Program-made: the position numbers and the translations under genes | In this document: positions 9,784-18,782 of the stretch, piece after piece | How positions within the stretch are numbered: position 1 is the stretch's first letter | Layout of the letters: every line of letters starts with the position of its first letter | The notes under the pieces: generated by a model | Told to the model about the DNA's origin: nothing | The model's database searches: none | Seen by the model: only the letters and a program-made list of their open reading frames with translations | Assembly: GCF_025996515.1 (NCBI RefSeq) | Contig: NZ_BLRH01000009.1 | Span: 372,001-436,000, forward strand | Source: Rhizohabitans arisaemae | GTDB lineage: Bacteria; Actinomycetota; Actinomycetes; Streptosporangiales; Streptosporangiaceae | Direction: 5' to 3' | DNA length: 64,000 nucleotides

Positions 9784-11067
9784 ATGAGCACGGTCGTCCT
9801 CGACAACGTGACCAAGATCTACCCGGGCGGACACCTGGCCGTCGACCGACTGAGCCTGCGGGCTGGAGACGGCGAACTGCTCGTGCTCCTCGGGCCGTCG
9901 GGGTGCGGCAAGTCGACCCTCCTGCGGATGATCGCCGGGCTCGAGGAGATCACCTCGGGCGAACTCCGGCTCGGCGGCCGGGTCGCCAACGACATCCCGC
10001 CCCGCGACCGGGACGTGGCGATGGTGTTCCAGAGCGGTGCGCTCTACCCGCACCGCTCGGTGCGCAAGAACATCGCCTTCCCCCTGGAGATCGCCGGGCA
10101 CGAACCGACCGGGATCCGCAACCGGGTCGGCGAGATGGCCCGCGCGCTCGGCATCCACGAGACGCTGGACCGGCTCCCCAACACGTTGTCGGGCGGCCAG
10201 CGGCAGCGGGTGGCGATGGGCCGGGCGATCGTGCGCGAGCCGTCGCTGTTCCTCATGGACGAGCCGCTGTCCAACCTCGACGCCGGGATGCGGACCGAGC
10301 TGCGGATGGAGATCGCCGCGCTGGTCCGCTCGCTTGAGGTGACCACGATCTACGTCACGCACGACCAGGTCGAGGCGCTCACGCTCGCCGACCGGATCGC
10401 CATCATGAACAACGGAACGCTGCAGGACGTCGGCACCCCCACCCAGGTGTACAACGACCCGGCCACCGCGTTCGTGGCCGCGTTCCTCAGCTCCCAGCAG
10501 CTCAACCTGCTCTCCGCCGTGGTGCGGACGCCGCAGAACGCGCACATCGAGCTCGACTTCGGCAGCCACAAGATCATGATTCCCTGGAGCGATCCCCGCG
10601 CGTACGTCCTCTCCCAGCACCACGGGCGGCCGATCATCGTGGGGATCAGGCCGGACGGGCTCCAGCCGGTCACCGGGGGCCCGGTGCACGGCCCGATCTT
10701 CTCCGGCCGGGTGCGGACCCTGGAGTACCACGGTCACGAGTGGATGGCGTACGTGGACGCGGGGATGCCCGCGGCCGCCGTACCCGAGCCCCAGCAGCGC
10801 TTCGTCCGCCCGGCGCAGAACGGCTCCGGCGGCGCGGGCAAGCAGATCCGCAAGCTCTTCTCCCGCCTGACCCCGACGCCCGCCGCCCCGCCGGACCCCG
10901 TTTCCCCGCCGTCGCACTCGGGCTCGCACCGGCGGGCCGACCTCTTCGTCCGGCTCGGATCCCGGCAGATGTGGAGCCCGGGACAGGACGTCCAGGTCAC
11001 CCTGGACATGTCGCGGCTGCTCCTCTTCGGTGAGGACGGACAGCGGGTCGACCCCCCGAAGCGCTGA
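9784..11067 (+). CDS. MalK/MsiK/UgpC-type sugar ABC transporter ATPase
   Basis: A 427-aa cytoplasmic ATPase of the carbohydrate-uptake (CUT1) class. Walker A GPSGCGKST is at 37-45, Q-loop Gln83, signature LSGGQRQ 135-141, Walker B LFLMDEP 155-161 and switch His193. A TOBE-type C-terminal domain follows, but it is interrupted by a Pro/Gly/Ser-rich insert (about 335-385) that makes the protein longer than the usual 360-380 aa. No permease or binding-protein gene is nearby, so it may be a shared ATPase for several uptake systems, as MsiK is in Streptomyces. It sits directly before a DUF4032 gene, probably in the same transcript. Confidence 0.88.
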   Translation: MSTVVLDNVTKIYPGGHLAVDRLSLRAGDGELLVLLGPSGCGKSTLLRMIAGLEEITSGELRLGGRVANDIPPRDRDVAMVFQSGALYPHRSVRKNIAFPLEIAGHEPTGIRNRVGEMARALGIHETLDRLPNTLSGGQRQRVAMGRAIVREPSLFLMDEPLSNLDAGMRTELRMEIAALVRSLEVTTIYVTHDQVEALTLADRIAIMNNGTLQDVGTPTQVYNDPATAFVAAFLSSQQLNLLSAVVRTPQNAHIELDFGSHKIMIPWSDPRAYVLSQHHGRPIIVGIRPDGLQPVTGGPVHGPIFSGRVRTLEYHGHEWMAYVDAGMPAAAVPEPQQRFVRPAQNGSGGAGKQIRKLFSRLTPTPAAPPDPVSPPSHSGSHRRADLFVRLGSRQMWSPGQDVQVTLDMSRLLLFGEDGQRVDPPKR

Positions 11068-11141
11068 CAGCCCGGCATTCCACACATCACCGACTATCCC
11101 GATATTCTCGGCAGCCGGATCGGACACCCTCAGGAGTCGCC

Positions 11142-12362
11142 GTGCCGCTGCAGATGACCGGAGCCCCCGGTGACCACGCCCTCCTTCAGCTGCCCTGGGA
11201 AGTCCCGCTTGAGGAGTGGCCGGAGAACCGGCTCGTCCCCCTTCCCCGGGGCATCTCCCGGCACGTCGTGCGCTTCGCCCGGATCTCCGGCCGGATTTAC
11301 GCGATCAAGGAGGTGGGCGAGCGCCTCGCCCGGCACGAGTACCGGATGCTGCGCGACCTGAGCCGCCACGACGTGCCCGCGGTCGAGGCCGTCGCCGTCG
11401 TCACCGGACGGACCGACGCCTCCGGCGAACCGCTGGACTCGGCGCTCATCACCGAGCACCTGCAGTTCTCCCTGCCCTACCGCGCGGTCTTCTCCGGCAC
11501 GCTCCGCCCCGACACGATGACCCGGCTGCTCGACGCGCTCGCCGTCCTGCTGGTCCGCCTGCACCTCGCCGGTTTCTACTGGGGGGACTGCTCGCTCTCC
11601 AACACCCTCTTCCGCCGGGACGCCGGCGCCTTCGCCGCCTACCTGGTCGACGCCGAGACCGGGGAGCTCCACCCCCTCATCAGCGAGGGGCAGCGGGCCC
11701 ACGACATCGACGTGGCGCACGTCAACATCTTCGGCGAGCTCCTCGACCTGCAGGCCGGGGAGCTCCTGCACCCCTCGGTCGACCCGATGGAGACCGCCGA
11801 GGAGATCTGCCGCCGCTACCACGCCCTCTGGGCCGAGCTCACCCAGGCCGACGTCGTCGACGAGCTCGAATGGCATCAGATCGACGCGCGGATCCGGCGC
11901 CTCAACGACCTCGGCTTCGACGTCGCCGAGATGCTCATCCGGCGCAAGGTGGGCACCGGGCGGCTGCTGGTCCGGCCCAAGGTCGTCGACGCCGGGCACC
12001 ACCAGCGGCGGCTGCTCCGGCTCACCGGGCTCGACGTCGAGGAGAACCAGGCCCGCCGGCTCCTCAACGAGCTGGACGCCTACCGCGCGGCGAACCGGCT
12101 CCGGCACGAGAACGAGGAGATCGTCGCCCACCGCTGGCTCGCCGAGGTCTTCCAGCCGACCGTGCAGGCGGTGCCGCCTCCGCTCCGCGGCAAACTGGAG
12201 CCGGCCCAGCTCTTCCACGAGATCCTCGACCACCGCTGGTTCCAGTCCGAGGCCGCGGGCACCGACATCGGCCTGGAGAAGGCCACCCGTTCGTACATCG
12301 ACCGCGTCCTCATCCACAAACCGGATGAGCGGTCCCTCCTCGCCCCGGAGCTCGAAGCCTGA
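11142..12362 (+). CDS. DUF4032 family, kinase-like (LPS/RIO-type fold) protein
   Basis: A 406-aa soluble protein from GTG 11142, with CAGGAG at 11131-11136 upstream. It has a small-kinase signature: IYAIKEV with Lys56, a catalytic loop YWGDCSLSN with Asp149 and Asn154, and a metal-site-like LVDAE with Asp170. The C-terminal half matches the DUF4032 pattern by eye: helical, ending in DIGLEKATRSYIDRVL. This family is annotated as related to lipopolysaccharide kinases, but its substrate is unknown. The gene follows the sugar ATPase by 74 bp, and the pairing may mean it phosphorylates a sugar, or regulates the transporter; this is inference. Confidence 0.82.
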   Translation: MPLQMTGAPGDHALLQLPWEVPLEEWPENRLVPLPRGISRHVVRFARISGRIYAIKEVGERLARHEYRMLRDLSRHDVPAVEAVAVVTGRTDASGEPLDSALITEHLQFSLPYRAVFSGTLRPDTMTRLLDALAVLLVRLHLAGFYWGDCSLSNTLFRRDAGAFAAYLVDAETGELHPLISEGQRAHDIDVAHVNIFGELLDLQAGELLHPSVDPMETAEEICRRYHALWAELTQADVVDELEWHQIDARIRRLNDLGFDVAEMLIRRKVGTGRLLVRPKVVDAGHHQRRLLRLTGLDVEENQARRLLNELDAYRAANRLRHENEEIVAHRWLAEVFQPTVQAVPPPLRGKLEPAQLFHEILDHRWFQSEAAGTDIGLEKATRSYIDRVLIHKPDERSLLAPELEA

Positions 12363-12375
12363 CCACGGCTCCGGT

Positions 12376-12408
12376 ACGGCCGGCTCTCCACCAGCCGGCC
12401 GTTTGGTT
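12376..12408 (+). terminator. Rho-independent-like terminator
   Basis: ACGGCCGGCT (12376-12385) pairs perfectly with AGCCGGCCGT (12393-12402) around a 7-nt loop, followed by TTGGTT. It lies 13 bp after the DUF4032 stop codon and probably ends the ATPase-DUF4032 transcript. Confidence 0.75.
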
Positions 12409-12845
12409 CAAGACCGGGATCCGGTACGGCCGCCGCACGCCGTCGCGCCGAAGGCGGGTAGGGCACACCGTCGCCGTACGGCCGGGCCGCTAAGGGCGAC
12501 ACAATCCCCAACCGGATAGGCGAAGTCGCCAAGAAATCGAAGTGGATTTCAAATATCTGGCCCATTCCCATAAGAACCCCGAGAACTGGGGCGATCGGTG
12601 AAATTCCCCACCCGATCCGAGGCCGCTCATGGCGATCGCCATCCCTACCGGCAAACAGTGGATATGAGGGGATTCGGCCACTGACGTGCAGGAATGAAGC
12701 CCGACATAGACATTGACCGAATTCGTCAAAGATAATTCGATCGTCCTGTTGTTCGCGAGCCCCATATCGCGGTGTGACACCCCATACCGCGCCGTCAATG
12801 CCCGACGACCGTCCCCGGTCAGGGCGACAGAAGGGTCGACCCCCC
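12409..12845. other. Intergenic region upstream of chitinase
   Basis: No gene is visible here. The stretch from about 12510 to 12780 is AT-richer than its surroundings and probably holds the chitinase promoter. I looked for the DasR-type palindrome typical of actinomycete chitinase genes (TGGTCTAGACCA) and did not find a good copy. An imperfect palindrome centred on CGAATTCG near 12718-12735 is the only site that stands out. Confidence 0.4.
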
Positions 12846-14348
12846 ATGAAGCGAACATTTCCCTTGCTCGCGCCAGTGGTCGCGTTACTGCTGGCGACCT
12901 TCGGCGTACTGATCGCCCAATCCTCGGCCCACGCGGCCAACCTCCTGGCCAACCCCGGATTCGAGACCGGGGTGCTCTCCCCCTGGACCTGCTCGGGCGG
13001 GCTGGGCTCGGTGGTCTCCACCCCCGTCCGCTCCGGCACCAGGGCGCTCGCCGGAGCGACGAGCGGCTCCGACACCGCCAAGTGCGTCCAGTCGGTGGCC
13101 GTGCAGCCGAACAGCAACTACACGCTGACCGCCTGGGTCCGCGGGAGCTACGTCCACCTCGGCGTGACCGGCGGCGCGTTCCGCTGGACCACCTCCACGT
13201 CGGCGTACTCCCAGCTCACCGTCAACTTCACCACCTCGGCGAGCCAGACCAGGGCCGAGGTCTACCTGCACGGCTGGTACGGGCAGGGCACCTACCACGC
13301 CGACGACGTCAACTTCGACGGCCCCGGCACCCCGCCCGACCCCGACCCCACGATCACCGACACGGTCTCCCCCTCGCCGTCCCCGACCGAGGCGACCTGC
13401 CCCCTGAAGCCACGGCCGGCGGGTAAGGTCCTGCACGGCTACTGGGAGAACTGGGACGGCGCCTCGAACGGGGTGCACCCGCCGTTCGGCTGGACCCCGA
13501 TCACCGACCGGCGAATCCGGGACCACGGCTACAACGTGATCAACGCGGCGTTCCCCGTCATCCTCTCCGACGGCACCGTGCTGTGGGAGGACGGCATGGA
13601 CAGAACCGTCAAGGTCGCCACCCCGGCCGAGATGTGCGAGGCCAAGGCGGCCGGCCTGACGATCCTGATGTCCATCGGCGGGGCCACCGCCGGGATCGAC
13701 CTCAGCTCCAGCGCCGTCGCCGACCGCTTCGTCGCCACCGTCGTCCCGATCCTCAAGCGGTACAACTTCGACGGCATCGACATCGACATCGAGACCGGGC
13801 TCACCGGCAGCGGGAACATCAACCAGCTGTCGCCGTCCCAGGCCAACCTGATCCGGATCATCGACGGCGTGCTCGCCCAGATGCCCGCCGGCTTCGGCCT
13901 CACCATGGCCCCGGAGACGGCGTACGTCACCGGCGGCAGCATCGTCTACGGCTCGATCTGGGGCGCCTATCTCCCGATCATCAAGAAGTACGCCGACAAC
14001 GGGCGGCTGTGGTGGCTGAACATGCAGTACTACAACGGCAGCATGTACGGCTGCACCGGCGACACCTACCAGGCGGGCACGGTGCAGGGCTTCGTCGCCC
14101 AGACCACGTGCCTCAACAACGGCCTGGTCATCCAGGGCACCACGATCCGGGTTCCCTATGACAAGCAGGTCCCGGGTCTGCCCGCCCAGCCCGGCGCCGG
14201 GGGCGGCTACATGCCGCCGCCCCAGGTGACCCAGGCGTGGAACAGCTTCAGCGGCCAGCTCAAGGGTCTGATGACCTGGTCCATCAACTGGGACGGGTCA
14301 CGGAACTGGACCTTCGGCAACAACGTCAAGGCCATCCAAGGCCGCTAG
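12846..14348 (+). CDS. Secreted GH18 chitinase with N-terminal carbohydrate-binding module
   Basis: A 500-aa exported enzyme that hydrolyses beta-1,4 links in chitin. ATG 12846 opens a good signal peptide (MKRTF, hydrophobic core, AHA cleavage near 31-36); AGAAGG lies 11 nt upstream. A beta-sandwich binding module follows (NLLANPGFETG at about 36, to about 165), then a PDPDPTITDT linker, then the GH18 barrel from about 195. The catalytic DxxDxDxE is DGIDIDIE at 309-316 with acid Glu316. MSIGGA in the barrel is a second GH18 hallmark. It is transcribed alone and converges on the LacI gene. The family and export are clear; the exact binding-module family is not. Confidence 0.93.
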   Translation: MKRTFPLLAPVVALLLATFGVLIAQSSAHAANLLANPGFETGVLSPWTCSGGLGSVVSTPVRSGTRALAGATSGSDTAKCVQSVAVQPNSNYTLTAWVRGSYVHLGVTGGAFRWTTSTSAYSQLTVNFTTSASQTRAEVYLHGWYGQGTYHADDVNFDGPGTPPDPDPTITDTVSPSPSPTEATCPLKPRPAGKVLHGYWENWDGASNGVHPPFGWTPITDRRIRDHGYNVINAAFPVILSDGTVLWEDGMDRTVKVATPAEMCEAKAAGLTILMSIGGATAGIDLSSSAVADRFVATVVPILKRYNFDGIDIDIETGLTGSGNINQLSPSQANLIRIIDGVLAQMPAGFGLTMAPETAYVTGGSIVYGSIWGAYLPIIKKYADNGRLWWLNMQYYNGSMYGCTGDTYQAGTVQGFVAQTTCLNNGLVIQGTTIRVPYDKQVPGLPAQPGAGGGYMPPPQVTQAWNSFSGQLKGLMTWSINWDGSRNWTFGNNVKAIQGR

Positions 14349-14359
14349 TCGGCTGATCA

Positions 14360-14390
14360 AGGGCCACTCCCGGTACCCGGGGGTGGCCCT
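14360..14390. terminator. Strong hairpin between convergent chitinase and LacI genes
   Basis: AGGGCCACTCCCGG pairs with CCGGGGGTGGCCCT around a 3-nt loop with one mismatch. It is 11 bp after the chitinase stop and 20 bp after the LacI stop, so it probably terminates both. Confidence 0.75.
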
Positions 14391-14410
14391 CCCCCGCCCG
14401 GAAGGGCCCG

Positions 14411-15448
14411 TCAAGCGCCGAACGACGTCCCGCCGCGTCCGTCCGGGGCCGCGGCCGTCGAGGAGCGGACGATCAGTTCCGGCTGGAAGAGCAGTTCGCC
14501 GTGGCGCATCGGCTCGCCGCCGATCAGGCCCACCAGGGTGTCGGCCACGGCCCGGGCCATCGCCCGTACCGGCTTGCGGACCGTGGTGAGCGGGGGATCG
14601 ACGAAGGCGACCAGCGGTGAGTCGTCGAAGCCGACGACCGAGACGTCCCCGGGTACGACCAGGCCGCGATCCCGTACCGCGGCGATCGCGCCGAGGGCCA
14701 TCAGGTCGCTCGCGCACACGATCCCGGTGCAGCCGAGGTCGAGCAGGGCGCCCGCCGCCTGCCGGCCGCCCTCCACGGTGAACAGGGAGTGGCGGACCGG
14801 GCCGGCCGACCCCAGCAGCTCCGCCGTGGCCCGCCGGAACCCCTCGCCCTTTCTGATCACGGGGACGAACCGCTCCGGCCCGGCGGCGAACCCGATCCGC
14901 TCATGGCCGAGCTCCACCAGATGGGTCACCGCCTGCCGGGCGGCGAGCCTGTCGTCGGTCGACAGGCACGGCGCGCCGACGGCCGGGGCGCAGCCGTCGA
15001 GCAGGACGAGCGGCACACCCCTGCCGACGAGCCGGGCGTAGCCCGAGGCGTCGGCCGTGACGTCCGCGTGCCGTCCCGAGACGACGACGATCCCGCTCAC
15101 CCCCTGCTCCACCAGCATCTCGACGCAGGCGTCCTCGGAGGCGCCGCCGGGAGTCTGGGTGCACAGCAGCGGCGTGCACCGGTGCGGGACGAGCGCCCGC
15201 TCGATCGCCTGGGCGAAGACCGGGAAGATCGGATTGTCCAACTCGGGGATGATCAGGCCGATCAGCCCGTGCGCCCGCCGACGGAGCCGCGAAGGCCGTG
15301 CGTAGCCGAGACCGTCCACGGCGTCGAGCACGGCCCGGCGGGTGGCGTCGGCGACCGAGGACTTGCCGTTGAGGACGCGGCTCACCGTGGCCTCGCTGAC
15401 CCCGGCCCGCGCGGCGATGTCGGAGAGACGAGCGGAACCCACGGCCAC
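14411..15448 (-). CDS. LacI-family transcriptional repressor
   Basis: A 345-aa DNA-binding repressor. The HTH (SDIAARAGVSEATVSRVLNG, residues 9-28) is followed by a hinge helix and a periplasmic-binding-protein-like sugar domain (about 60-330) with GLIIPELDNPIFP and the late GFDDSPLV...DPPLTTV motif. It begins 3 bp after the stop of the GH13 gene, so the two form one transcript with the enzyme gene first. The likely target is the palindrome at 17189-17209 upstream of GH13, giving autoregulation released by an alpha-glucoside. The ligand is inferred from the neighbour. Confidence 0.92.
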   Translation of the reverse strand: MAVGSARLSDIAARAGVSEATVSRVLNGKSSVADATRRAVLDAVDGLGYARPSRLRRRAHGLIGLIIPELDNPIFPVFAQAIERALVPHRCTPLLCTQTPGGASEDACVEMLVEQGVSGIVVVSGRHADVTADASGYARLVGRGVPLVLLDGCAPAVGAPCLSTDDRLAARQAVTHLVELGHERIGFAAGPERFVPVIRKGEGFRRATAELLGSAGPVRHSLFTVEGGRQAAGALLDLGCTGIVCASDLMALGAIAAVRDRGLVVPGDVSVVGFDDSPLVAFVDPPLTTVRKPVRAMARAVADTLVGLIGGEPMRHGELLFQPELIVRSSTAAAPDGRGGTSFGA

Positions 15449-15451
15449 AGG

Positions 15452-17098
15452 CTATCCGGCCGCCCACCACGCGGCGGAGTCCGGCGGCAGCAGCACCGAA
15501 CCGTCGCCTGCGGCCGGGGGCGCGCTCGCCAGCAGCAGCCGGCCGGGGACGGTGAGCTCGACCGGTTCCGCGCCGGTGTTGACCGTGCACCAAAAGCCCG
15601 GCTCCCGGGAGAAGACCAGGGTGTGCTCGGGTGAGGCGTGCCAGCGCAGCGTCCCGTCGCCGAGGGCCGGATGCCCGGCGCGGATCGCGAGCGCGGCGCG
15701 GTGCAGGGCGAGCGTCGAATCGGGGTCGGCCTGCTGGGACTCCACGCTCAGCGGACCCCAGCCCGCGGGAATGGGGAGCCAGGGCGCCCGCGACCCGGGC
15801 GGCGAGAACCCGAAACCGGGGCCCTGCGCCGACCAGGGGATCGGTACCCGGCAGCCGTCCCGCCCGCCCCCGGGCTCACGGAACCGCTGGGGGTCGTCAA
15901 GCACCTCCTCGGGCAGGTCCAGCACCTCGGGCAGGCCCAGCTCCTCCCCCTGGTAGAGGTAGACCGAGCCGGGGAGCGCCAGGGTGAGCAGCGCGGCCGC
16001 CCTGGCCCGGCGCAGGCCCACCTCACCGTCGCCGTACCTGGTCACATGGCGTTTGACGTCGTGGTTGGAGAGCACCCAGGTGGTGGGCGCCCCCACCGAG
16101 GCGGCGGTGGCCAGGGAGTCGTCGACGACCTCGCGGAGTGCGCGGGCGTCCCACTCGGCGGACAGATAGTGGAAGTTGAACGCCTGGTGGAGTTCGTCCG
16201 GACGGACGTACCGGGCGAGCCGTTCGGGGGTGGGCGCCCAGGCCTCGGCCACCCCGATCCGCTCCCCCGGGTAGGAGTCGAGCAGGGTCCGCCAGCGGCG
16301 ATGGATCTCGTGCACCCCGTCCTGGTCGAAGTAGGGCAGGACGGTGTGCGCCAGCATCCTGACCTGGTCCCGGTGTCCGACGTCGGGCAGCCCGGCCGCC
16401 TTGACCATGCCGTGCGCCACGTCGATCCGGAAGCCGTCCACCCCGAGGTCCAGCCAGAAGCGCAGGACGTCGTCGAACTCGGCGTGGACCTCGGGGTGTT
16501 CCCAGTTCAGGTCGGGCTGCTCGGGGGCGAACAGATGCAGGTACCACTCCCCGTCGCCGGCCCGGGTCCAGGCGGGCCCGCCGAAGACCGACTCCCAGTC
16601 GTTGGGCGGGGCGTCGCCGACGCCGGGCCGGAAGATGTAGCGGTCGCGTTCGGCGCCGCCGGGCCGCGCCCGTACCGCCTGCTCGAACCAGGTGTGCCGG
16701 TGGGAGGTGTGGTTGGGCACGACGTCCACGATGACCCGGAGCCCGGCGCGGTGCGCGTCGCCGATCAACGCGGCCGCGTCGCCGAGCGTCCCGAAGCGGG
16801 GGTCCACGTCCCGGTAGTCGGCGACGTCGTAGCCGCCGTCGGCCATGGGCGAGGGGTAGAACGGGGTGATCCAGACGGCGTCGACGCCGAGGTCGGCGAG
16901 GTACCCGAGCCGGCTGCGGACACCGTGCAGGTCGCCGAGCCCGTCCCCGTCGCCGTCGGCGAAACTGCGGATGTACACCTGGTAGATGACGGCGTCACGC
17001 CACCACGGGGTGGTCCGCTCCGTCTCGGGGGCCTGAGTTGTGGCGGGAGCCTCCGCCGATCCGCTCGCAGGCAGGGCGGCCTGGATGAGCTCCGTCAC
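15452..17098 (-). CDS. GH13 alpha-glucosidase (oligo-1,6/maltase type)
   Basis: A 548-aa cytoplasmic glycoside hydrolase. GTG 17098 is preceded by GGGGGA at 5 nt; an in-frame start at 17260 would read through the operator. GH13 region I is DVVPNH (125-130), the nucleophile is Asp226 in GFRIDVAHG, the acid/base Glu285 in GVAEAW, and the transition-state His-Asp in SNHD (344-347). DGGYDVADYRDVDPRFGT fits exo-acting alpha-glucosidases. There is no signal peptide, so it should act on imported maltose, isomaltose or trehalose-like sugars. It is co-transcribed with a LacI repressor; no dedicated transporter is adjacent, although the orphan MalK-like ATPase lies 5 kb away. Confidence 0.9.
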   Translation of the reverse strand: MTELIQAALPASGSAEAPATTQAPETERTTPWWRDAVIYQVYIRSFADGDGDGLGDLHGVRSRLGYLADLGVDAVWITPFYPSPMADGGYDVADYRDVDPRFGTLGDAAALIGDAHRAGLRVIVDVVPNHTSHRHTWFEQAVRARPGGAERDRYIFRPGVGDAPPNDWESVFGGPAWTRAGDGEWYLHLFAPEQPDLNWEHPEVHAEFDDVLRFWLDLGVDGFRIDVAHGMVKAAGLPDVGHRDQVRMLAHTVLPYFDQDGVHEIHRRWRTLLDSYPGERIGVAEAWAPTPERLARYVRPDELHQAFNFHYLSAEWDARALREVVDDSLATAASVGAPTTWVLSNHDVKRHVTRYGDGEVGLRRARAAALLTLALPGSVYLYQGEELGLPEVLDLPEEVLDDPQRFREPGGGRDGCRVPIPWSAQGPGFGFSPPGSRAPWLPIPAGWGPLSVESQQADPDSTLALHRAALAIRAGHPALGDGTLRWHASPEHTLVFSREPGFWCTVNTGAEPVELTVPGRLLLASAPPAAGDGSVLLPPDSAAWWAAG

Positions 17099-17188
17099 AC
17101 TAGTCCCCCGATCACATGAAAAATCGTGATTTGTCTGCTTAGAAATCGCCACGGGGAACATAACAGGCAGACGACCCTGGTGGAAACC

Positions 17189-17209
17189 CTTGCAGAAAGT
17201 TTCCGCAAG
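17189..17209. promoter_or_regulatory. LacI-type operator upstream of GH13 gene
   Basis: A 21-bp near-perfect palindrome: half-site CTTGCAGAAA mirrors TTTCCGCAAG about a central G, with only one symmetric pair mismatched. It is about 90 bp upstream of the GH13 start. The CTTGC...GCAAG form matches operators of actinomycete maltose/alpha-glucoside LacI repressors, so the regulator encoded by the second gene of this transcript is the obvious binder. Confidence 0.75.
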
Positions 17210-17397
17210 ACGCGACTTGATCGCGTGGGGCACCGGCCCCCACCGGCCGGACGACCCCACGCGATCAAGAAGGCGACCTCGGACTCATCGCCGCCGCGAC
17301 GGCGGCCCCCCGCCCCGCGGCGACTCCGAGGCCCGGCCGCGCGCCGCGATGTCCTGGGCATCCCGCCGCACGGCACGTCCGGGCATCCGGTACGGCC

Positions 17398-17769
17398 TCA
17401 GGCCGGAATCGGCTCGGCGGAGGCCACCATGTCGACCACGCGCGACGGTTGATTGATCTTGCACATCTGCAGCTCTATGCCGACGCCCGGCACGTTCACC
17501 AGATAGCAGGAGCCCGAGCGGCGCCCCACGGTGACCGAGGCGACCTTGGCCCTGGCCTGGAAGACGGCGAGCTCCGGCACGTGCCAGGTGGCCGGTTCCA
17601 CCCGGTTTTCGTACAGCTTCATCCGGATGAGATGAGAGATCACGCAATGGTAACCGCGGAGGCGGAGCAGATCCCTGACCACGGTGAGCTCCCGGTGATG
17701 CCGCTCCGCGATATGGGGGCTGACCTGCGCCTCTTCCATCGGTGCCGACATCGTCTGTCCCATCTTCAT
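17398..17769 (-). CDS. Small unknown protein divergent from XRE regulator
   Basis: A protein of about 123 aa from ATG 17769 (ATG 17763 is also possible); neither has a good ribosome binding site and the frame stays open 42 codons further upstream. The N-terminal half is helical and charged (RHHRELTVVRDLLRLRGYHCVI). The C-terminal half looks beta-rich, with YLVNVPGVGIELQMCKI. No known domain is recognised. It is transcribed away from the XRE regulator across a 118-bp gap, so the two may be co-regulated. Confidence 0.6.
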   Translation of the reverse strand: MKMGQTMSAPMEEAQVSPHIAERHHRELTVVRDLLRLRGYHCVISHLIRMKLYENRVEPATWHVPELAVFQARAKVASVTVGRRSGSCYLVNVPGVGIELQMCKINQPSRVVDMVASAEPIPA

Positions 17770-17887
17770 GGCAAAAAGCTTGGAGGAGGAAGCAATCCGA
17801 TGTAAGACCAGAAGACTGGGCAAATCGCTGGGCAAATGCCTAGCCTGTATTGGTCGGATTCTGACTTCCCCTCGAAATGGTCGGACC

Positions 17888-18772
17888 ATGGTCAATGATC
17901 GGTTGCGCCTGCTCAGAGATCATCACCAGTGGACGCAGGATCAGGTCGCACTCCAGGTTCGCGAGCTCGTTTATGCCGCGACCGGGTATAAGCCACCTTT
18001 TGACGCTCACTACCTATCTCGGTTAGAACGTGGTCAAATCACCTGGCCCGGTAAGGACTACCGGGCCGCTCTTCGCACGCTTTTCGGAGTGCAGACCGAT
18101 GATCAGCTTGGGTTTCGTTACGTGAGACGCCGAGATTTCCTCACACTGAGCGCCACCGCACTTCTCGTTCCGACCCCGACGGAGATCGAAACGGCCCGGG
18201 GCATCTTCGGCGGCGTCGTCGCCGGCGACCCGGGGCCGCTCACCGAGCTGCAGACGAGCCACCACATGGACCTCGCCATCGGGGGCCTCGCCGCCAGGGA
18301 CAAGGCGTCCGTCCGCTACCTGACCCGGTGGATGGGGGAAGGGTCGAGCGCCCTGCTCCGGGTCAACAGCGCCGGCATCATCGCCAAACTGCCCATGCAG
18401 GACCACGCGGACGACGTCATCTCCGCCCTCCGCCGCGACCCCGACACCCGGCACCTGTACATCACCGCGGTCGCGGCCCGCGTCCTCACCCTCGACCGGC
18501 AGGACGCGGGGGCGGTCGTCATCTCGATCGGGAAGCGCGGACTCGGCCTTTCCGCGGAAGAAGCGGAAACCGCCGTCCAGCGATTCGCCAAGGAAATACA
18601 TAACCCGCGCGACGTGGCCGCGCGGTGGTGTTCGGCGGTCATGCTGGGAGAGCTTCAACAGACCAGCGGCTCATCGGTCAAGGAGACCCTGAGCCAGGCC
18701 CTCCGCCTGGAACCGTGCCGGGAAAACCTCCGCACGATCGGAACAATACTCGCGGGGCAAGCCCCTTACTGA
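17888..18772 (+). CDS. XRE-family helix-turn-helix regulator
   Basis: A 294-aa protein. The N-terminal HTH (RLRLLRDHHQWTQDQVALQV ... FDAHYLSRLERGQITWPGKDY, about 5-60) matches the actinomycete XRE type with an extended loop. RRRDFLTLSATALL (80-93) is a twin-arginine-like stretch often seen in this regulator class right after the HTH and probably not an export signal. The remaining 200 residues are helical, likely a TPR-like ligand-sensing region. I chose ATG 17888 because it begins the HTH cleanly. The gene is followed after 10 bp by the PPC-domain gene and probably forms an operon with it. Confidence 0.82.
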   Translation: MVNDRLRLLRDHHQWTQDQVALQVRELVYAATGYKPPFDAHYLSRLERGQITWPGKDYRAALRTLFGVQTDDQLGFRYVRRRDFLTLSATALLVPTPTEIETARGIFGGVVAGDPGPLTELQTSHHMDLAIGGLAARDKASVRYLTRWMGEGSSALLRVNSAGIIAKLPMQDHADDVISALRRDPDTRHLYITAVAARVLTLDRQDAGAVVISIGKRGLGLSAEEAETAVQRFAKEIHNPRDVAARWCSAVMLGELQQTSGSSVKETLSQALRLEPCRENLRTIGTILAGQAPY

Positions 18773-18782
18773 GGAGGCATTC

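Noticed and set aside
12409-12845. DasR-type operator before the chitinase gene
   Set aside because: Expected for actinomycete chitinases, but no good TGGTCTAGACCA-like palindrome was found.
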